Shown: piece by piece, positions 33,261 through 42,204 of the stretch
How the letters are laid out: every line of letters begins with the position of its first letter
How positions within the stretch are numbered: the first letter of the stretch is position 1
From: Streptosporangiales bacterium
GTDB lineage: Bacteria; Actinomycetota; Actinomycetes; Streptosporangiales; WHSR01
DNA: 45,798 bases
Direction: 5' to 3'
Assembly (NCBI GenBank): GCA_009379995.1
Contig: WHSR01000037.1
Coordinates: 1-45,798 of the forward strand
Program-made: the position numbers and the translations under genes
The notes under the pieces: model-generated
The model's database searches: none
What the model was told of the DNA's origin: nothing
The model's input: only the letters and a program-made list of their open reading frames with translations

Positions 33261-34050
33261 ATGTCGTTCGCGGCGGGTGAGGAGCGGTGGCGGGACCGTC
33301 TGGGCAAGCTGCGCGACGTGGTCCGGCAGGAGCTGGTCGCCCGGCAGCTCGCCGCCCACCTGCCCGGCCCGCCGCTGCGCGTCCTGGACGTCGGATGCGG
33401 GCAGGGCACCCAGGCGTTGCGCCTGGCCCGGCGCGGCCATCAGGTCACCGGGCTGGACCCTTCCGAGGGCATGCTGGCGCGGTTCGAGGACGACCTGGCC
33501 GCCGAGGCTCCCGACGTGCGGGACCGGGTGCGGCCGGTGCGGGGCGGCGTCGAGCGGCTGGCCGAGCTCTTCCCGCCGGGCGGCTTCGACGCCGTGCTGT
33601 GCCACGGCGTTCTCATGTACTTCGCCAACTCGGAGCCGGTCCTCGGTGCGCTCGCCCATGCCGTCGCCCCGGGCGGGACCGTGTCCCTGCTGGCCCGCAA
33701 CGGCGATGCGCTGGCGATGCGGCCCGGGCTGCTCGGTGACTGGGCGACGGCGCTGGGAGCGTTCGACGGGGCCTCGTACGTCAACCGGATCGGTGTCACC
33801 GCGCGCGGACCGCCTGGACGACCTGACCCGCTCGCTCGGGCGGCACGGGCTGTCGGTCAGCGAGTGGTACGGGGTACGGGTGTTCACCGACACCGCGGCG
33901 TCCGACGCACCCGCCCCGAACGGCGGGCAGCTAACCGCCCTGCTCGACTGCGAGGAACGAGCCGGGCGTACGGATCCGTACCGCCGGGTGGCCCCGCTCC
34001 TGCACGTGATCGCCAACCGCGACATGATCGGACCCCGTTTTGGTCACTGA
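33261..34050 (+). pseudogene. Class I methyltransferase, frameshifted
   Basis: ATG 33261 begins MSFAAGEERW. Motif I LRVLDVGCGQGTQALRLA lies near residue 40 and a D-containing second strand VTGLDPSEGMLARF follows. Methyltransferase segments VLCHGVLMYFANSEPV and APGGTVSLLARNGDAL come next. At about 33805 the frame changes inside an alternating GCGCGCG run. The remaining sequence (RLDDLTRSLGRHGLSVSEWYG to MIGPRFGH, ending 34050) continues in the +1 frame, which would restore a protein of about 262 residues. One missing base in a GC dinucleotide run explains it; real slippage or sequencing error are both possible. The part before the shift holds the whole SAM-binding core. Confidence 0.75.
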
Positions 34051-34149
34051 CCACAAAGCGGCACCCAAGCGCCTGGACGGCATCCCGGTACGACGACACC
34101 CGGGCGTACTCGAACGGAGCCGGACCATCGAACCTCCTGAATCTCCCGC

Positions 34150-34425
34150 CTAGCGGGCCGCCGGTTGCACGGCGGGCAGCACCTCGCGCACGGCGGCCAG
34201 TGCCGCCTGGTTGCTGGTCACCACCGGCAGCCCGAACCGTCGCTCCAGCTTCGGGATGGCCTCGACGGCCCGGAAGTTGATGCAGGAGGCGAACACGAGG
34301 TCGATGGACATCCCGGACAGCTCCTCGACGGCGAACTCGACTATCCGTTCCGGCGGCACGTCCGCGATCTTGACGTTGTCGTCGATGCCAAGCCCGGCGA
34401 TCTTGACGTTCAATGCGTCGACTGA
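34150..34425 (-). pseudogene. C-terminal remnant of an Asp/Glu racemase / maleate isomerase family protein
   Basis: About 90 residues remain: VDALNVKIAGLGI, DDNVKIADVPPERIVEFAVEEL and DLVFASCINFRAVEAIPKLE, then GLPVVTSNQAALAAVREVL. The second conserved Cys of the family (SCINF) is retained, but the N-terminal half with the first Cys is missing; full proteins have about 240 residues. Only a TTG start is available. The DNA upstream holds unrelated fragments, so this is a truncated gene. Confidence 0.7.
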
Positions 34426-34560
34426 CCCAGCAGCTCGAACCCGGTCCGCTCCTCCACGTCGGATACTGCACAGCGAGATGATGTCATTGGCCCGCCTGAG
34501 CCGGGCAGACGCACCCTGGGCCGCTCGACGCTTCCTATGACGCTGGTATTGACGTTTGCC

Positions 34561-34720
34561 TTACATGTCGATCTGCGGGGCCCCCATCTCGTTGGGTGGA
34601 GATCGGCAGCCGGCCGGGCAGCATGTACGGCCCGGCGAAGATCACCCGGTGGTCCTCCAGCAGCCCGCTCTCGGTGACGGCCGCTGGGCGAGGCTTCGGA
34701 GGCTCGCGGCCGGCTGCTAC
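34561..34720 (-). pseudogene. Unidentified C-terminal gene remnant
   Basis: In the 455-base stretch between the racemase remnant and the gene at 34870, a minus-strand frame gives VTESGLLEDHRVIFAGPYMLPGRL and, after a one-base shift, NEMGAPQIDM followed by TAA at 34561. It looks like the genuine end of a protein, but I do not recognise the family. The rest of the stretch (34426-34560 and 34721-34869) shows no gene; the last part must contain the promoter of the gene at 34870. Confidence 0.35.
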
Positions 34721-34869
34721 TCATGACCACCGCTCATACCGGCTTTGTGGTCGGATGACAGGGATGGGCGGATTCTCCGGTCAGTCGGAACAACGTATCT
34801 TGGCGGGGTGCCCCGGTCCGGGCATGCTGGGGCGCAACCATCCCACCGCCGGCCAGCAGGAGGCAACGC

Positions 34870-35802
34870 GTGAGCGAAGAGCACCCCCGTCCCAGCGAGC
34901 GGGCCAGCGCACTCGTCGAGGGCGGGTACGACCTGCACGTCCACGTCGCACCCGACATCATGAACCGCCGTCTCGACGACGTCAGCCTCGCCCGCCGCTA
35001 CCGGGAGACCAGCCTCGCCGGGTTCGTACTCAAGTCGCACTACATGCCGACCGCCGAGCGGGCGGAAGTGGTGCGTGGGGTAGTACCCGGCGTGCAGGTG
35101 CTCGGCGCGGTGACCCTCAACGGGTCGGTCGGTGGGATGAACCCGCTGGCGGTGGAGATCGCGGCCCGGGAGGGCGCCCGTGTGGTCTGGATGCCGACGG
35201 TGGACGCGGCCAACCAGCGGCAAAGCACCGCCAAGGAGCCCGAGGGGTCGACGCCACCCATGTGGGCGCGGGTGCAGAGCGAGCTTCAGGAGCAGGGGAT
35301 CGCGTCGCCCCCGATAGCGGTACTGGATCCCGGCGGGCAGGTGTTGCCGGCGGTCCGCGACGTGCTGCGGGTGATCGCCCGCTACGACATGGTGCTGGCC
35401 ACCGGCCATCTCGGCCGCGACGAGATCTTCGCCGTCGTCGACGCCGCGGCGGAGGAGGGCGTACGCCGGATCATGGTCACCCACCCCGAGTTCACCTCGC
35501 AGCGCCTGTCCGGCGCCGACCAGAAGGAGCTCGCCGAGCGGGGCGCACTGCTCGAACGGTGCTTCACCACCCCCTACACCGGCAAGGTCACCTGGGCGGA
35601 CATGGTGGCGAACATCCGAGCCGCCGGACCCGAGCACTCGGTGCTCTCCAGCGACCTGGGTCAGCCATTCAACCCTCCCGTCGACGAGGGGCTGCCGCTG
35701 ATGGCCGACTTCCTTCTCGATGCCGGCTTCACCGAGGACGAGGTCCACACCATGGCGGTGACGAACACGACGGTACTCGGCTCGTCCGAGGTGCCGCGGT
35801 AG
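34870..35802 (+). CDS. TIM-barrel metal-dependent hydrolase, DUF6282-like
   Basis: A 310-residue amidohydrolase-superfamily protein. The metal motif HxH is at His23 and His25 (YDLHVHVAPD). Lys55/His57 (VLKSHY), VLATGHLGRDE, MVTHPEFTSQ and SSDLGQPFNPP follow in the order of the barrel strands, giving further His and the terminal Asp ligands. The family hydrolyses C-N or P-O bonds, or decarboxylates; the substrate is unknown. GTG 34870 is supported by CAGGAGG ten bases upstream. It converges with the operon's last gene, 19 bases apart, and may belong to the same catabolic function (inference). Confidence 0.8.
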   Translation: MSEEHPRPSERASALVEGGYDLHVHVAPDIMNRRLDDVSLARRYRETSLAGFVLKSHYMPTAERAEVVRGVVPGVQVLGAVTLNGSVGGMNPLAVEIAAREGARVVWMPTVDAANQRQSTAKEPEGSTPPMWARVQSELQEQGIASPPIAVLDPGGQVLPAVRDVLRVIARYDMVLATGHLGRDEIFAVVDAAAEEGVRRIMVTHPEFTSQRLSGADQKELAERGALLERCFTTPYTGKVTWADMVANIRAAGPEHSVLSSDLGQPFNPPVDEGLPLMADFLLDAGFTEDEVHTMAVTNTTVLGSSEVPR

Positions 35803-35821
35803 CCGCCGGCGACCAGCGACC

Positions 35822-36895
35822 CTAAAGGCGCGCCACGATGGGGATCGCGAACTGAAGCGCCACCGCCAGCAACGACGCAACGTACTGGGTGAGGACGGCC
35901 GAGCCGAGGAACGAGCTAGGAGTGGCGTCGATGGCTCGGTAGATGTCGACGTAGTTTCTCAGGATGGTCAGCGTGGCGGCATGGCGGATTCCGCCGTGCG
36001 GCAGACCGTCCATCCTGTCCCGCGACGCCTCGATGCGCTCCGCGAGCTCGGTGAGCGCTCGTCGCTTCTCGGCGTCAACTCGACGGGATAGCCACCGCTG
36101 GACCACGAGACCGACGACGGTGATGTACCCGAGATGGAGTACGAAGCTCCCGACGTAGATCACCGTGACCAGCGGTGACCGGCTCATGACGAAGGCGTAG
36201 ATCAGCGGTGGTTGGGCGACCACGAACAGCAGCAGCCCGAGCCCGGCGGTGAGCCTCGCGGTCTTGCTCAGCTCGACCAGCGCGGGCGTATTGATGGGCG
36301 CGGGCCAGGTCACGCGGAGCGCCGAGAAGGACATGAGCCGCCGCGACAGCCAGATCCCGAACGTGGTGAAGTACGCGCTGTGACCTGCCAGCACGCCGGT
36401 GAGAAGCACCAACGCCACAACCGTCGGACATGGCGACCCCGAATCGCGCGTGGCGCTGAAGGCGAGGTAGCTGAGGATGGCGGTAAGCCCGGCCACGAGC
36501 ACGAAGGGCGCCATCGACCTCGTCGTCAGCCATCGGCGGACGCCGCCGAGCAGCCGGCCGAGTTCGGGCAGGGGTGTCGTGCCGAGTAAATGGTCAAGCT
36601 CGTCAGGAAACGAGCCGATGCGGCGCCACACGATCCAGGCGAAGACGATCTGCCCGTAGTTCAGCACTGCCAGCAGGAGAGCCCACGCCGCCGCCAGACC
36701 TCCGCATCCCAACAACAGATCGACCGGGACGAGGGACAGTGGCACCAGACACAACACGACTGCGGCGACATGCACCGCAACCGTGGCGGAGACCCGCGGG
36801 GCAAGGCGCCTTCCGATCAGTAATAAGGCGCAATACAGCGGGGACGTCGTTCCGGCCGCGAACAGGTGCCGGAAGGTGAGGTCCGGGTCCGTCAT
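35822..36895 (-). CDS. Polytopic membrane protein, last gene of the PadR-linked operon
   Basis: A 357-residue membrane protein with about eight transmembrane segments, for example VSATVAVHVAAVVLCLVPLSL near residues 34-55, VLAGHSAYFTTFGIWL near 175 and VTVIYVGSFVLHLGYITVV near 270. A Lys/Arg-rich cytosolic loop (SRRVDAEKRRALTELAER) precedes the final segments. It matches no family I can name. Its ATG overlaps the stop of the MetE-like gene by four bases, so it is translationally coupled and belongs to the operon. It could be an exporter, a sensor or an accessory uptake protein. Confidence 0.7.
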   Translation of the reverse strand: MTDPDLTFRHLFAAGTTSPLYCALLLIGRRLAPRVSATVAVHVAAVVLCLVPLSLVPVDLLLGCGGLAAAWALLLAVLNYGQIVFAWIVWRRIGSFPDELDHLLGTTPLPELGRLLGGVRRWLTTRSMAPFVLVAGLTAILSYLAFSATRDSGSPCPTVVALVLLTGVLAGHSAYFTTFGIWLSRRLMSFSALRVTWPAPINTPALVELSKTARLTAGLGLLLFVVAQPPLIYAFVMSRSPLVTVIYVGSFVLHLGYITVVGLVVQRWLSRRVDAEKRRALTELAERIEASRDRMDGLPHGGIRHAATLTILRNYVDIYRAIDATPSSFLGSAVLTQYVASLLAVALQFAIPIVARL

Positions 36896-38052
36896 CCCGA
36901 GCGCGGCCACAGCCGGTCGGCGACCCGGCCGACCAGTTCGAGCTTGCGCCACTGGGTGTCCTCGTCGAGCAGGTTGCCCTCCATGGTGGAGGCGAAGCCG
37001 CACTGCGGCGAAACGGCCAGCTGGTCGAGGTCGAGGAACCGGGACGCCTCCTCCATCCGGGCCAGCACCTCGTCCTCGGATTCGAGCTGCGCCCTCTTGG
37101 TCGAGACGAGACCAACCACCACCACCGGACCCTTCGGCATGTACCGCAGCGGGGAGAAGTCGCCCTCCCGGGTCGTGTCCTCCCACTCGATCAGGAACAC
37201 GTCGTAGGGCAGCTCGTTGAAGAAGCGTTCGGCGACCGGCTCGATCGAGCCGTCGAACAGCCAGCTCGACCGGTGGTTCCCGCGACACAGGTGCAGGCCG
37301 AAGGTCACGTCGTCGGGCATCCCGTCTAGCACAGCGCGGTCGGCCCGTAGGCACCGCTCCAGCAGCTCGTTCGGGTCGACGCCGGTCTCCCGCAGGCGGG
37401 CGCTGGTCCCCTCGTCCATCAGGTAGACGTAGGAGGGGAAGTCCAGCTGCACGTAGCGGGCGCCCGCCGCGATGGCGTCTTTGATCAGCTCGCGAAGAAT
37501 CCCAATGACGTGCTCGGCGAACTCCCCTTCGTCCTCGTAGCCGGGCACCAGCCGCGCCGCCTTGTTCAGGGCGGGTGCCATGAACCACGACCCGGCCGGG
37601 AAGGTCACCTTGAACGGGTGCTCGGTCGCCGAGACCAGGAATGCGGCCTCGCGACCGGCGAAGTCGCCGGCCTTGGACAGTCGGCGCTCGATCACCGGCA
37701 CGCCCGGGTAGGTGATCCGTTCGCCCCGCTCGTTGTGCCACACCCGCGTGTTGGCGCCGGTGGCCGGGCGCAGCCCGTCCACGGCGTCGTAGAACGAGCC
37801 GGTGAAGTGCGCGCGCCGGAACTCACCGTCGCTCACCACGTCGAGGCCGCAGTCGATCTGACGCGCCACTGCCCGCCGGATGAACTCGTCCTCGACGGCG
37901 CGCACCCGATCCACGTCGCGCGGCTCGAGCAGGGTCGCCGAGTACCCGGCCTTGACGGCGCCGAGCTCGTCGAGCTCCCGGCGGAGCTCCACCGGACGCA
38001 GCAGGCTGCCTATGTGCTCGGCCCGGGGCGGACGGCGCGGCGTACGAGCCAT
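36892..38052 (-). CDS. MetE-like zinc methyltransferase (cobalamin-independent methionine synthase C-terminal fold)
   Basis: A 386-residue single-domain relative of the MetE catalytic half. The zinc ligands are present as His254-x-Cys256 (GLHLCRGNH), Glu289 (FLIEWED) and Cys351 (SPQCGF). The Glu-to-Cys spacing is 62, against 61 in E. coli MetE. AEHIGSLLRP at residues 11-20 and DVVSDGEFRR near 71 are conserved. Such stand-alone proteins use zinc to activate a thiol or act as methyl donors/acceptors in catabolic contexts; a true methionine synthase would usually be larger. ATG 38052 has GGGAGAGG upstream. It is 23 bases after the ThDP enzyme gene. Confidence 0.88.
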   Translation of the reverse strand: MARTPRRPPRAEHIGSLLRPVELRRELDELGAVKAGYSATLLEPRDVDRVRAVEDEFIRRAVARQIDCGLDVVSDGEFRRAHFTGSFYDAVDGLRPATGANTRVWHNERGERITYPGVPVIERRLSKAGDFAGREAAFLVSATEHPFKVTFPAGSWFMAPALNKAARLVPGYEDEGEFAEHVIGILRELIKDAIAAGARYVQLDFPSYVYLMDEGTSARLRETGVDPNELLERCLRADRAVLDGMPDDVTFGLHLCRGNHRSSWLFDGSIEPVAERFFNELPYDVFLIEWEDTTREGDFSPLRYMPKGPVVVVGLVSTKRAQLESEDEVLARMEEASRFLDLDQLAVSPQCGFASTMEGNLLDEDTQWRKLELVGRVADRLWPRSG

Positions 38053-38075
38053 GTTGACCTCTCCCTCACTGATCC

Positions 38076-39782
38076 TCACTGGGCCGCCGGCGGTACGAGA
38101 TCCGGCGGCAGCCCTTCGTGTACGTCCTGGATGACGTCGACGACGGCGGGCAGCCCGCTCGCCAACGCGCGTTCGATCGCCGGGACCAGCTCCCCGTCCT
38201 TCTCCACCCGCTCCCCGTGCGCCCCGAGCAGCCGGGCGTACTCCGCGAAGTCGGGGTTGTCGTAGAAGACGCCGACGTAGCGGCCGGCGTGGGCGGTCCG
38301 CTGCCGGTCGCGGGTGTTCCCGTAGCTGAAGTTGTTGGTGATGACGTTGACGACTGGCAGGTTCTCGCGTACCGCGGTCTCCAGGTCCTGGGCGACCATC
38401 CAGAAGCTGCCGTCGCCGCACACGGCGATGATCCGATCCCGCGGCCTGGCCAGCTGGATGCCCATGGCCGCCGGGAGGCCCCAGCCCATGCTGCCGCCGG
38501 AGGCCGCGTAGAAGGTAGCGGGCGCCGTGAAGTCGAGGTACCGCTGGATCCAGGTCCCGAAGCCGGCCGCGTCCTGCACCAGCAGCGCTCCGCTGCGGGC
38601 GAGCACGTGCCGCAGCGCCTCGACGAGCCCGGCCGAGGAGACCGCATTTTGGGACGACGGTACGTCCGGGAGCCGGGTCTGTTCCCGGTACCGTCGGCGG
38701 ACCGCCTCGGCGCGGTCCCGGCGTCGCTCCGTCCGCGCGTCATGATGAGGCCCTCCCGGCGCCGCGTCGAGGGCGGCGAGCAGCGCCTGGGCGGTGGCGT
38801 GCGCGTCGGCGCAGATGCCGATCGCCGGGACGTAGACGTGGCCGAGCACCCCCGGGTCGACGTCGACGTGGATCAGCGCTGTATCGGCTGAGAGCAGGGT
38901 CCACCGCTTGGTGGCGAACTCCGAGAACCTGCAGCCCAGCGCCAACACCACGTCGGCGTCGCGGACCAGCTCGTCGGTGACCGGGGGCGCGCCGTACCCG
39001 AGGGAGCCGGCGAACAGCCGCGAATCGTTGGGGAAGACGTCCTTGCGCTGCCAGCTGGTGACGACCGGGATCTGCAGCCGGTCGACGAACTCGAGCAGGT
39101 GGCTGTCGTGCTCGGCGCCCAGCATCCCGCCGCCGGCCACGACGACCGGCCGCTCGGCGGAGGCGAGCCGCCGTACCGCCGCCTCGACGTCGCCCGGATC
39201 CGGGGCCGGCGGCGACGGCCGGAAACGGGACTGGAAGGCGACGTCGACCGGATGGGTCTGCACGTCCTGCGGCAGCGACACGAGCACCGCACCCGGCCTG
39301 CCGGAGACGGCCGTCCGTACCGCGCGCTGCAGCAGCTCCGGCACCCGTTCGGCGGCGTGCACCTCGACCTGCCACTTGGTGATCGGCTCGAAGAACCGGA
39401 CGAGGTCCATCTCCTCGAAGGCTTCCCGGTACGCGATCCCGTCCCCGACCTGTCCCACCAGGGCCAGCACTGACACCGACTCGGCGTGGGCATTGTGCAC
39501 ACCGATCGACAGGTTCGCCGCACCCGGACCCCGGGACGCCATGCACACGCCGAGGCCGCCGCCCGCGCGGGAGTAGCCGTCGGCCATGAACGCGGCCACC
39601 TGCTCGTGCCGTACGGAGACGTACCGGATGCTCGGCTCCCGGCCGAGGGCATCGATCAGGTGCATGATCGTGGTGCCGGGCAGGCCGAAGACGTGGTTGA
39701 CGCCCTCCCGCCGCAACGCCTCGACCGCGGCCTCGGCGCCGGTCACTGGGCCGGTCACTGGGCCGGTCACTGGGCCGGTCAC
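38076..39782 (-). CDS. ThDP-dependent enzyme, acetolactate synthase-like
   Basis: A 568-residue enzyme with the three-domain ThDP arrangement. The Pyr domain has VFGLPGTTIMHLIDAL and catalytic Glu60 (RHEQVAAFMADG). The middle domain has RPVVVAGGGMLG, and the PP domain has the GDGSFWMVAQDLETAV...NNFSYGN diphosphate motif. Relatives include acetolactate synthase, glyoxylate carboligase, benzoylformate decarboxylase and sulfoacetaldehyde acetyltransferase; I cannot choose among them. The N-terminus is a 12-base tandem repeat encoding VTGP. GTG 39782, with AGGAGG eight bases upstream, is the best start. It lies 18 bases after the permease gene. Confidence 0.92.
   Translation of the reverse strand: MTGPVTGPVTGPVTGAEAAVEALRREGVNHVFGLPGTTIMHLIDALGREPSIRYVSVRHEQVAAFMADGYSRAGGGLGVCMASRGPGAANLSIGVHNAHAESVSVLALVGQVGDGIAYREAFEEMDLVRFFEPITKWQVEVHAAERVPELLQRAVRTAVSGRPGAVLVSLPQDVQTHPVDVAFQSRFRPSPPAPDPGDVEAAVRRLASAERPVVVAGGGMLGAEHDSHLLEFVDRLQIPVVTSWQRKDVFPNDSRLFAGSLGYGAPPVTDELVRDADVVLALGCRFSEFATKRWTLLSADTALIHVDVDPGVLGHVYVPAIGICADAHATAQALLAALDAAPGGPHHDARTERRRDRAEAVRRRYREQTRLPDVPSSQNAVSSAGLVEALRHVLARSGALLVQDAAGFGTWIQRYLDFTAPATFYAASGGSMGWGLPAAMGIQLARPRDRIIAVCGDGSFWMVAQDLETAVRENLPVVNVITNNFSYGNTRDRQRTAHAGRYVGVFYDNPDFAEYARLLGAHGERVEKDGELVPAIERALASGLPAVVDVIQDVHEGLPPDLVPPAAQ
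39738..39782. repeat. 12-bp tandem repeat carrying four in-frame GTG start codons
   Basis: The unit, read on the minus strand, is GTGACCGGCCCA, present 3.75 times. Possible starts are GTG at 39782, 39770, 39758 and 39746, all in frame. The AGGAGG site fits the first. Changes in copy number would alter only the N-terminal length and the number of available starts. Confidence 0.92.
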
Positions 39783-39800
39783 GGCCTTCGCCTCCTCACT

Positions 39801-40601
39801 CTAGGACCGGCGCAGGCGCCGCTCGGCCCACCACAGGATCATGTTGCCGCCGAATGCCGCGATCATGACGAGGAGCACTATGGCGTACATGCGCGGCAGG
39901 TCGAGCCCCGCGTGGGCGCGCGAGATCATCAAGCCGAGACCCTCCTTGGCGGCGAAGAACTCGGCGATGATGGCCGCGATGAACGAGATGCTGAAGCCGA
40001 TACGAATTCCGACCATGATGCCGGGCGCCACTTCCGGAATTACGATCTTCATCGCGATCTGCGCGCGGCTGGCGTTGAGTGATCTTCCCAGCTTGAGCAG
40101 GGTACGGCTGGCCTGACGCACCGCCGCCGCGGTGGACATGACGATCGGGAAGAACGCGGAGATCGCCACCATGCCGGTTTCCGCCTGGAATCCCACCCCG
40201 AACAGGGTCAGCAGAATTGGGTAGACGATGATGCGGGGGATCGCGAACGTACCGGTGATCAGGGGTTCGAAGACCCGGTTCAGATAACGACTGCGGCCGA
40301 GCAGGTAGCCGGCGGGAAACGCGAAGGCCGTACCCAGCGCGAAGCCGGTGAACACGGCGCTCGCCGTCGCCTGGATGCCGGGGTAGATCCAGCCCGTGGC
40401 GAAGCCGTCCCACGCCTCCTTCACCGTCGGGATCGGCGCGGGAACGAGCTCGGTGAGGGGCGCGAGAACCAACCAGAGCAGCAGCGCGACGACCGGCACG
40501 GCGACCCGGCCGGCCGGCAGCAGCCATCGTCGCGACCGCGCTGCCCGCGGGTAGGAAACGGTGTCCAGGCCGGTGACGGTCGAGGTCTCGATGGTGCTCA
40601 T
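39801..40601 (-). CDS. ABC permease, NitT/TauT (SsuC-like) type
   Basis: A 266-residue permease with six transmembrane helices and the SsuC/TauC signature: VPAPIPTVKEAW near residue 52 and an EAA-like loop SLNASRAQIAMKIVIPEVAPGI near 172-193. The family imports nitrate, sulfonates, aromatic acids or thiamine precursors. It pairs with the second permease, whose gene ends seven bases upstream, so the channel may be a heterodimer. This is less common in the family, which often uses a homodimer. Confidence 0.92.
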   Translation of the reverse strand: MSTIETSTVTGLDTVSYPRAARSRRWLLPAGRVAVPVVALLLWLVLAPLTELVPAPIPTVKEAWDGFATGWIYPGIQATASAVFTGFALGTAFAFPAGYLLGRSRYLNRVFEPLITGTFAIPRIIVYPILLTLFGVGFQAETGMVAISAFFPIVMSTAAAVRQASRTLLKLGRSLNASRAQIAMKIVIPEVAPGIMVGIRIGFSISFIAAIIAEFFAAKEGLGLMISRAHAGLDLPRMYAIVLLVMIAAFGGNMILWWAERRLRRS

Positions 40602-40608
40602 GGCGGCA

Positions 40609-41388
40609 TCACTGCATGTCCCGTCGGATGCGGCGCTCGAAATAGTTCAGGCCGACGTTGACGATTATCGCGACGATCGAGATGACCAGAATGTAGGCGT
40701 ACATGTCGGCGATCTCGAAGGACCGGTAGAAAAACCCGGTCCGGTAGCCAAGGCCACGGGACGCCAGGATGAATTCCATGGCGATGGTTCCGATCACCGC
40801 GTAGATAAACCCGAGGACCAGACCCGGCACCACCATGGGCACCGCCGCCGGCGCCAGCACCTTCCGGTACGTCTGCAGCCGCGTGCAGTTCAGCGACCTG
40901 GCCAGCTTGGGCAACGTCGGCGGGATCGCCCGCAGCGCCACCATCGTGTTCAGCGCCACCGGGATGAGCGCCATCGTGGATGCGATGATCATGATCGGCT
41001 TCGTGCCGAGCCCGAAGACGGCCAGCAATATCGGGTAGAAAACGATGGTCGGCATCGAATACATGCTCACCAGGTACGGCTCGAAGACCGCGCCGGAAAA
41101 CGGGAATCGCCAGAACAGGATTCCGATCATCAGGCCGACGAGGCCGCCGAGGCCGAACGCTGTCGCCACAGTGGCCCCGGTGACCACCAGGTCCGTCACG
41201 AAGGGCCCGCTGCGTACGATCTCCACCAGGCGCGCGAACATCACCGACGGGGGCGGCATCACCAACGGCTCGACCAGCCCGCCGCGGGCCGCGGCCTCGA
41301 GCACCGCGACGACGGCGAGGACCAGGGCCGCCCGTACGAGGGGAGGCCGGAGGAGAAGCGTCCCACCGCCGGAGGACGTCCTGTTCAC
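40609..41388 (-). CDS. ABC permease, NitT/TauT (SsuC-like) type, second subunit
   Basis: A 259-residue permease with six transmembrane helices. LVMPPPSVMFARL near residue 40 and the EAA-like loop SLNCTRLQTYRKVLAPAAVP identify it as a second SsuC-like permease, clearly different in sequence from the one downstream. GTG 41388 overlaps the ATPase stop by four bases (GTGA), coupling translation. Confidence 0.92.
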   Translation of the reverse strand: MNRTSSGGGTLLLRPPLVRAALVLAVVAVLEAAARGGLVEPLVMPPPSVMFARLVEIVRSGPFVTDLVVTGATVATAFGLGGLVGLMIGILFWRFPFSGAVFEPYLVSMYSMPTIVFYPILLAVFGLGTKPIMIIASTMALIPVALNTMVALRAIPPTLPKLARSLNCTRLQTYRKVLAPAAVPMVVPGLVLGFIYAVIGTIAMEFILASRGLGYRTGFFYRSFEIADMYAYILVISIVAIIVNVGLNYFERRIRRDMQ

Positions 41389-42194
41389 GGCGTCGTCCTC
41401 AGCTCTCCGCTGGCGTCGAGCGCCTTCTCCGACTCCACCCGCAGCAGCTCCCACACCTCCGAGGTGAGCTCGTGGAAGCGCCGGCTGCCCATCGTCCCCG
41501 GCGCCCGGGGGCGGTCGAGGTCCACGGCGATCTTCGACTTGATCACCGAAGGCCGCGCCGACATCACCCACACCTCGTCGGACAGGTAGACAGCCTCCTG
41601 GATGTCATGGGTGACGAACAGCACGCTCTTACGGGTCTCCTCCCACACCCGAAGCAGCTCCCGCCCGATGAACATCCGCGTCTGCTGGTCCAGCGCACCA
41701 AACGGCTCGTCCATCAGCATGATCCGAGGATCCAGCAGCAGCGCCCGGGCTATCGCCACCCGCTGCTTCATCCCGCCGGAGAGCTCACGGGGGTGCCGAT
41801 CCTCGAAACCCGCGAGGCCGACCAGCTTGATCACATCGCGGGCCCGCGCCTCCCGTTCCCGCCTGCCGACGCCCGCGATCTCCAGGCCGAAAGCGACGTT
41901 GCCGACGACAGTTCGCCAATGCAGCGTCGAATCCTCCTGGAACACCATGGCGGTATCACGGCGAGGCCCGCTGACCTGCTCGCCGTTGATGACGACGCCG
42001 CCACGCGCCGGCCGGAGCAGACCACCGACGACATCCAGCAGGGTGCTCTTGCCGCACCCACTCGGCCCGATCAACGAGACGAAACGCCCGTCCGCGACGA
42101 CTCCCGAGACGTCGCGGACCGCCTCGAGCGATCCGCCGTCGTTGGTGGTGTAAACGACGCCGACCCGGTCGAGCACCACCCCGGTGCGCTGCAC
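41385..42194 (-). CDS. ABC ATPase, NitT/TauT (SsuB-like) type
   Basis: A 269-residue ATPase with all motifs: Walker A GPSGCGKST (43-51), Q-loop VFQEDSTLHWRTVVGN, signature LSGGMKQR, Walker B RIMLMDEPFGALD and H-loop FVTHDIQEAVYLSDEVWVMS. It powers the two-permease importer. GTG 42194, 10 bases after the binding-protein stop. The C-terminal 25 residues extend slightly beyond the SsuB core. Confidence 0.95.
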   Translation of the reverse strand: MQRTGVVLDRVGVVYTTNDGGSLEAVRDVSGVVADGRFVSLIGPSGCGKSTLLDVVGGLLRPARGGVVINGEQVSGPRRDTAMVFQEDSTLHWRTVVGNVAFGLEIAGVGRREREARARDVIKLVGLAGFEDRHPRELSGGMKQRVAIARALLLDPRIMLMDEPFGALDQQTRMFIGRELLRVWEETRKSVLFVTHDIQEAVYLSDEVWVMSARPSVIKSKIAVDLDRPRAPGTMGSRRFHELTSEVWELLRVESEKALDASGELRTTP

Positions 42195-42204
42195 GGGACC
42201 ACCC

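Noticed and set aside
38053..38075. Possible riboswitch before the MetE-like gene
   Set aside because: The gap is only 23 bases inside an operon, too short for a SAM, SAH or cobalamin riboswitch.
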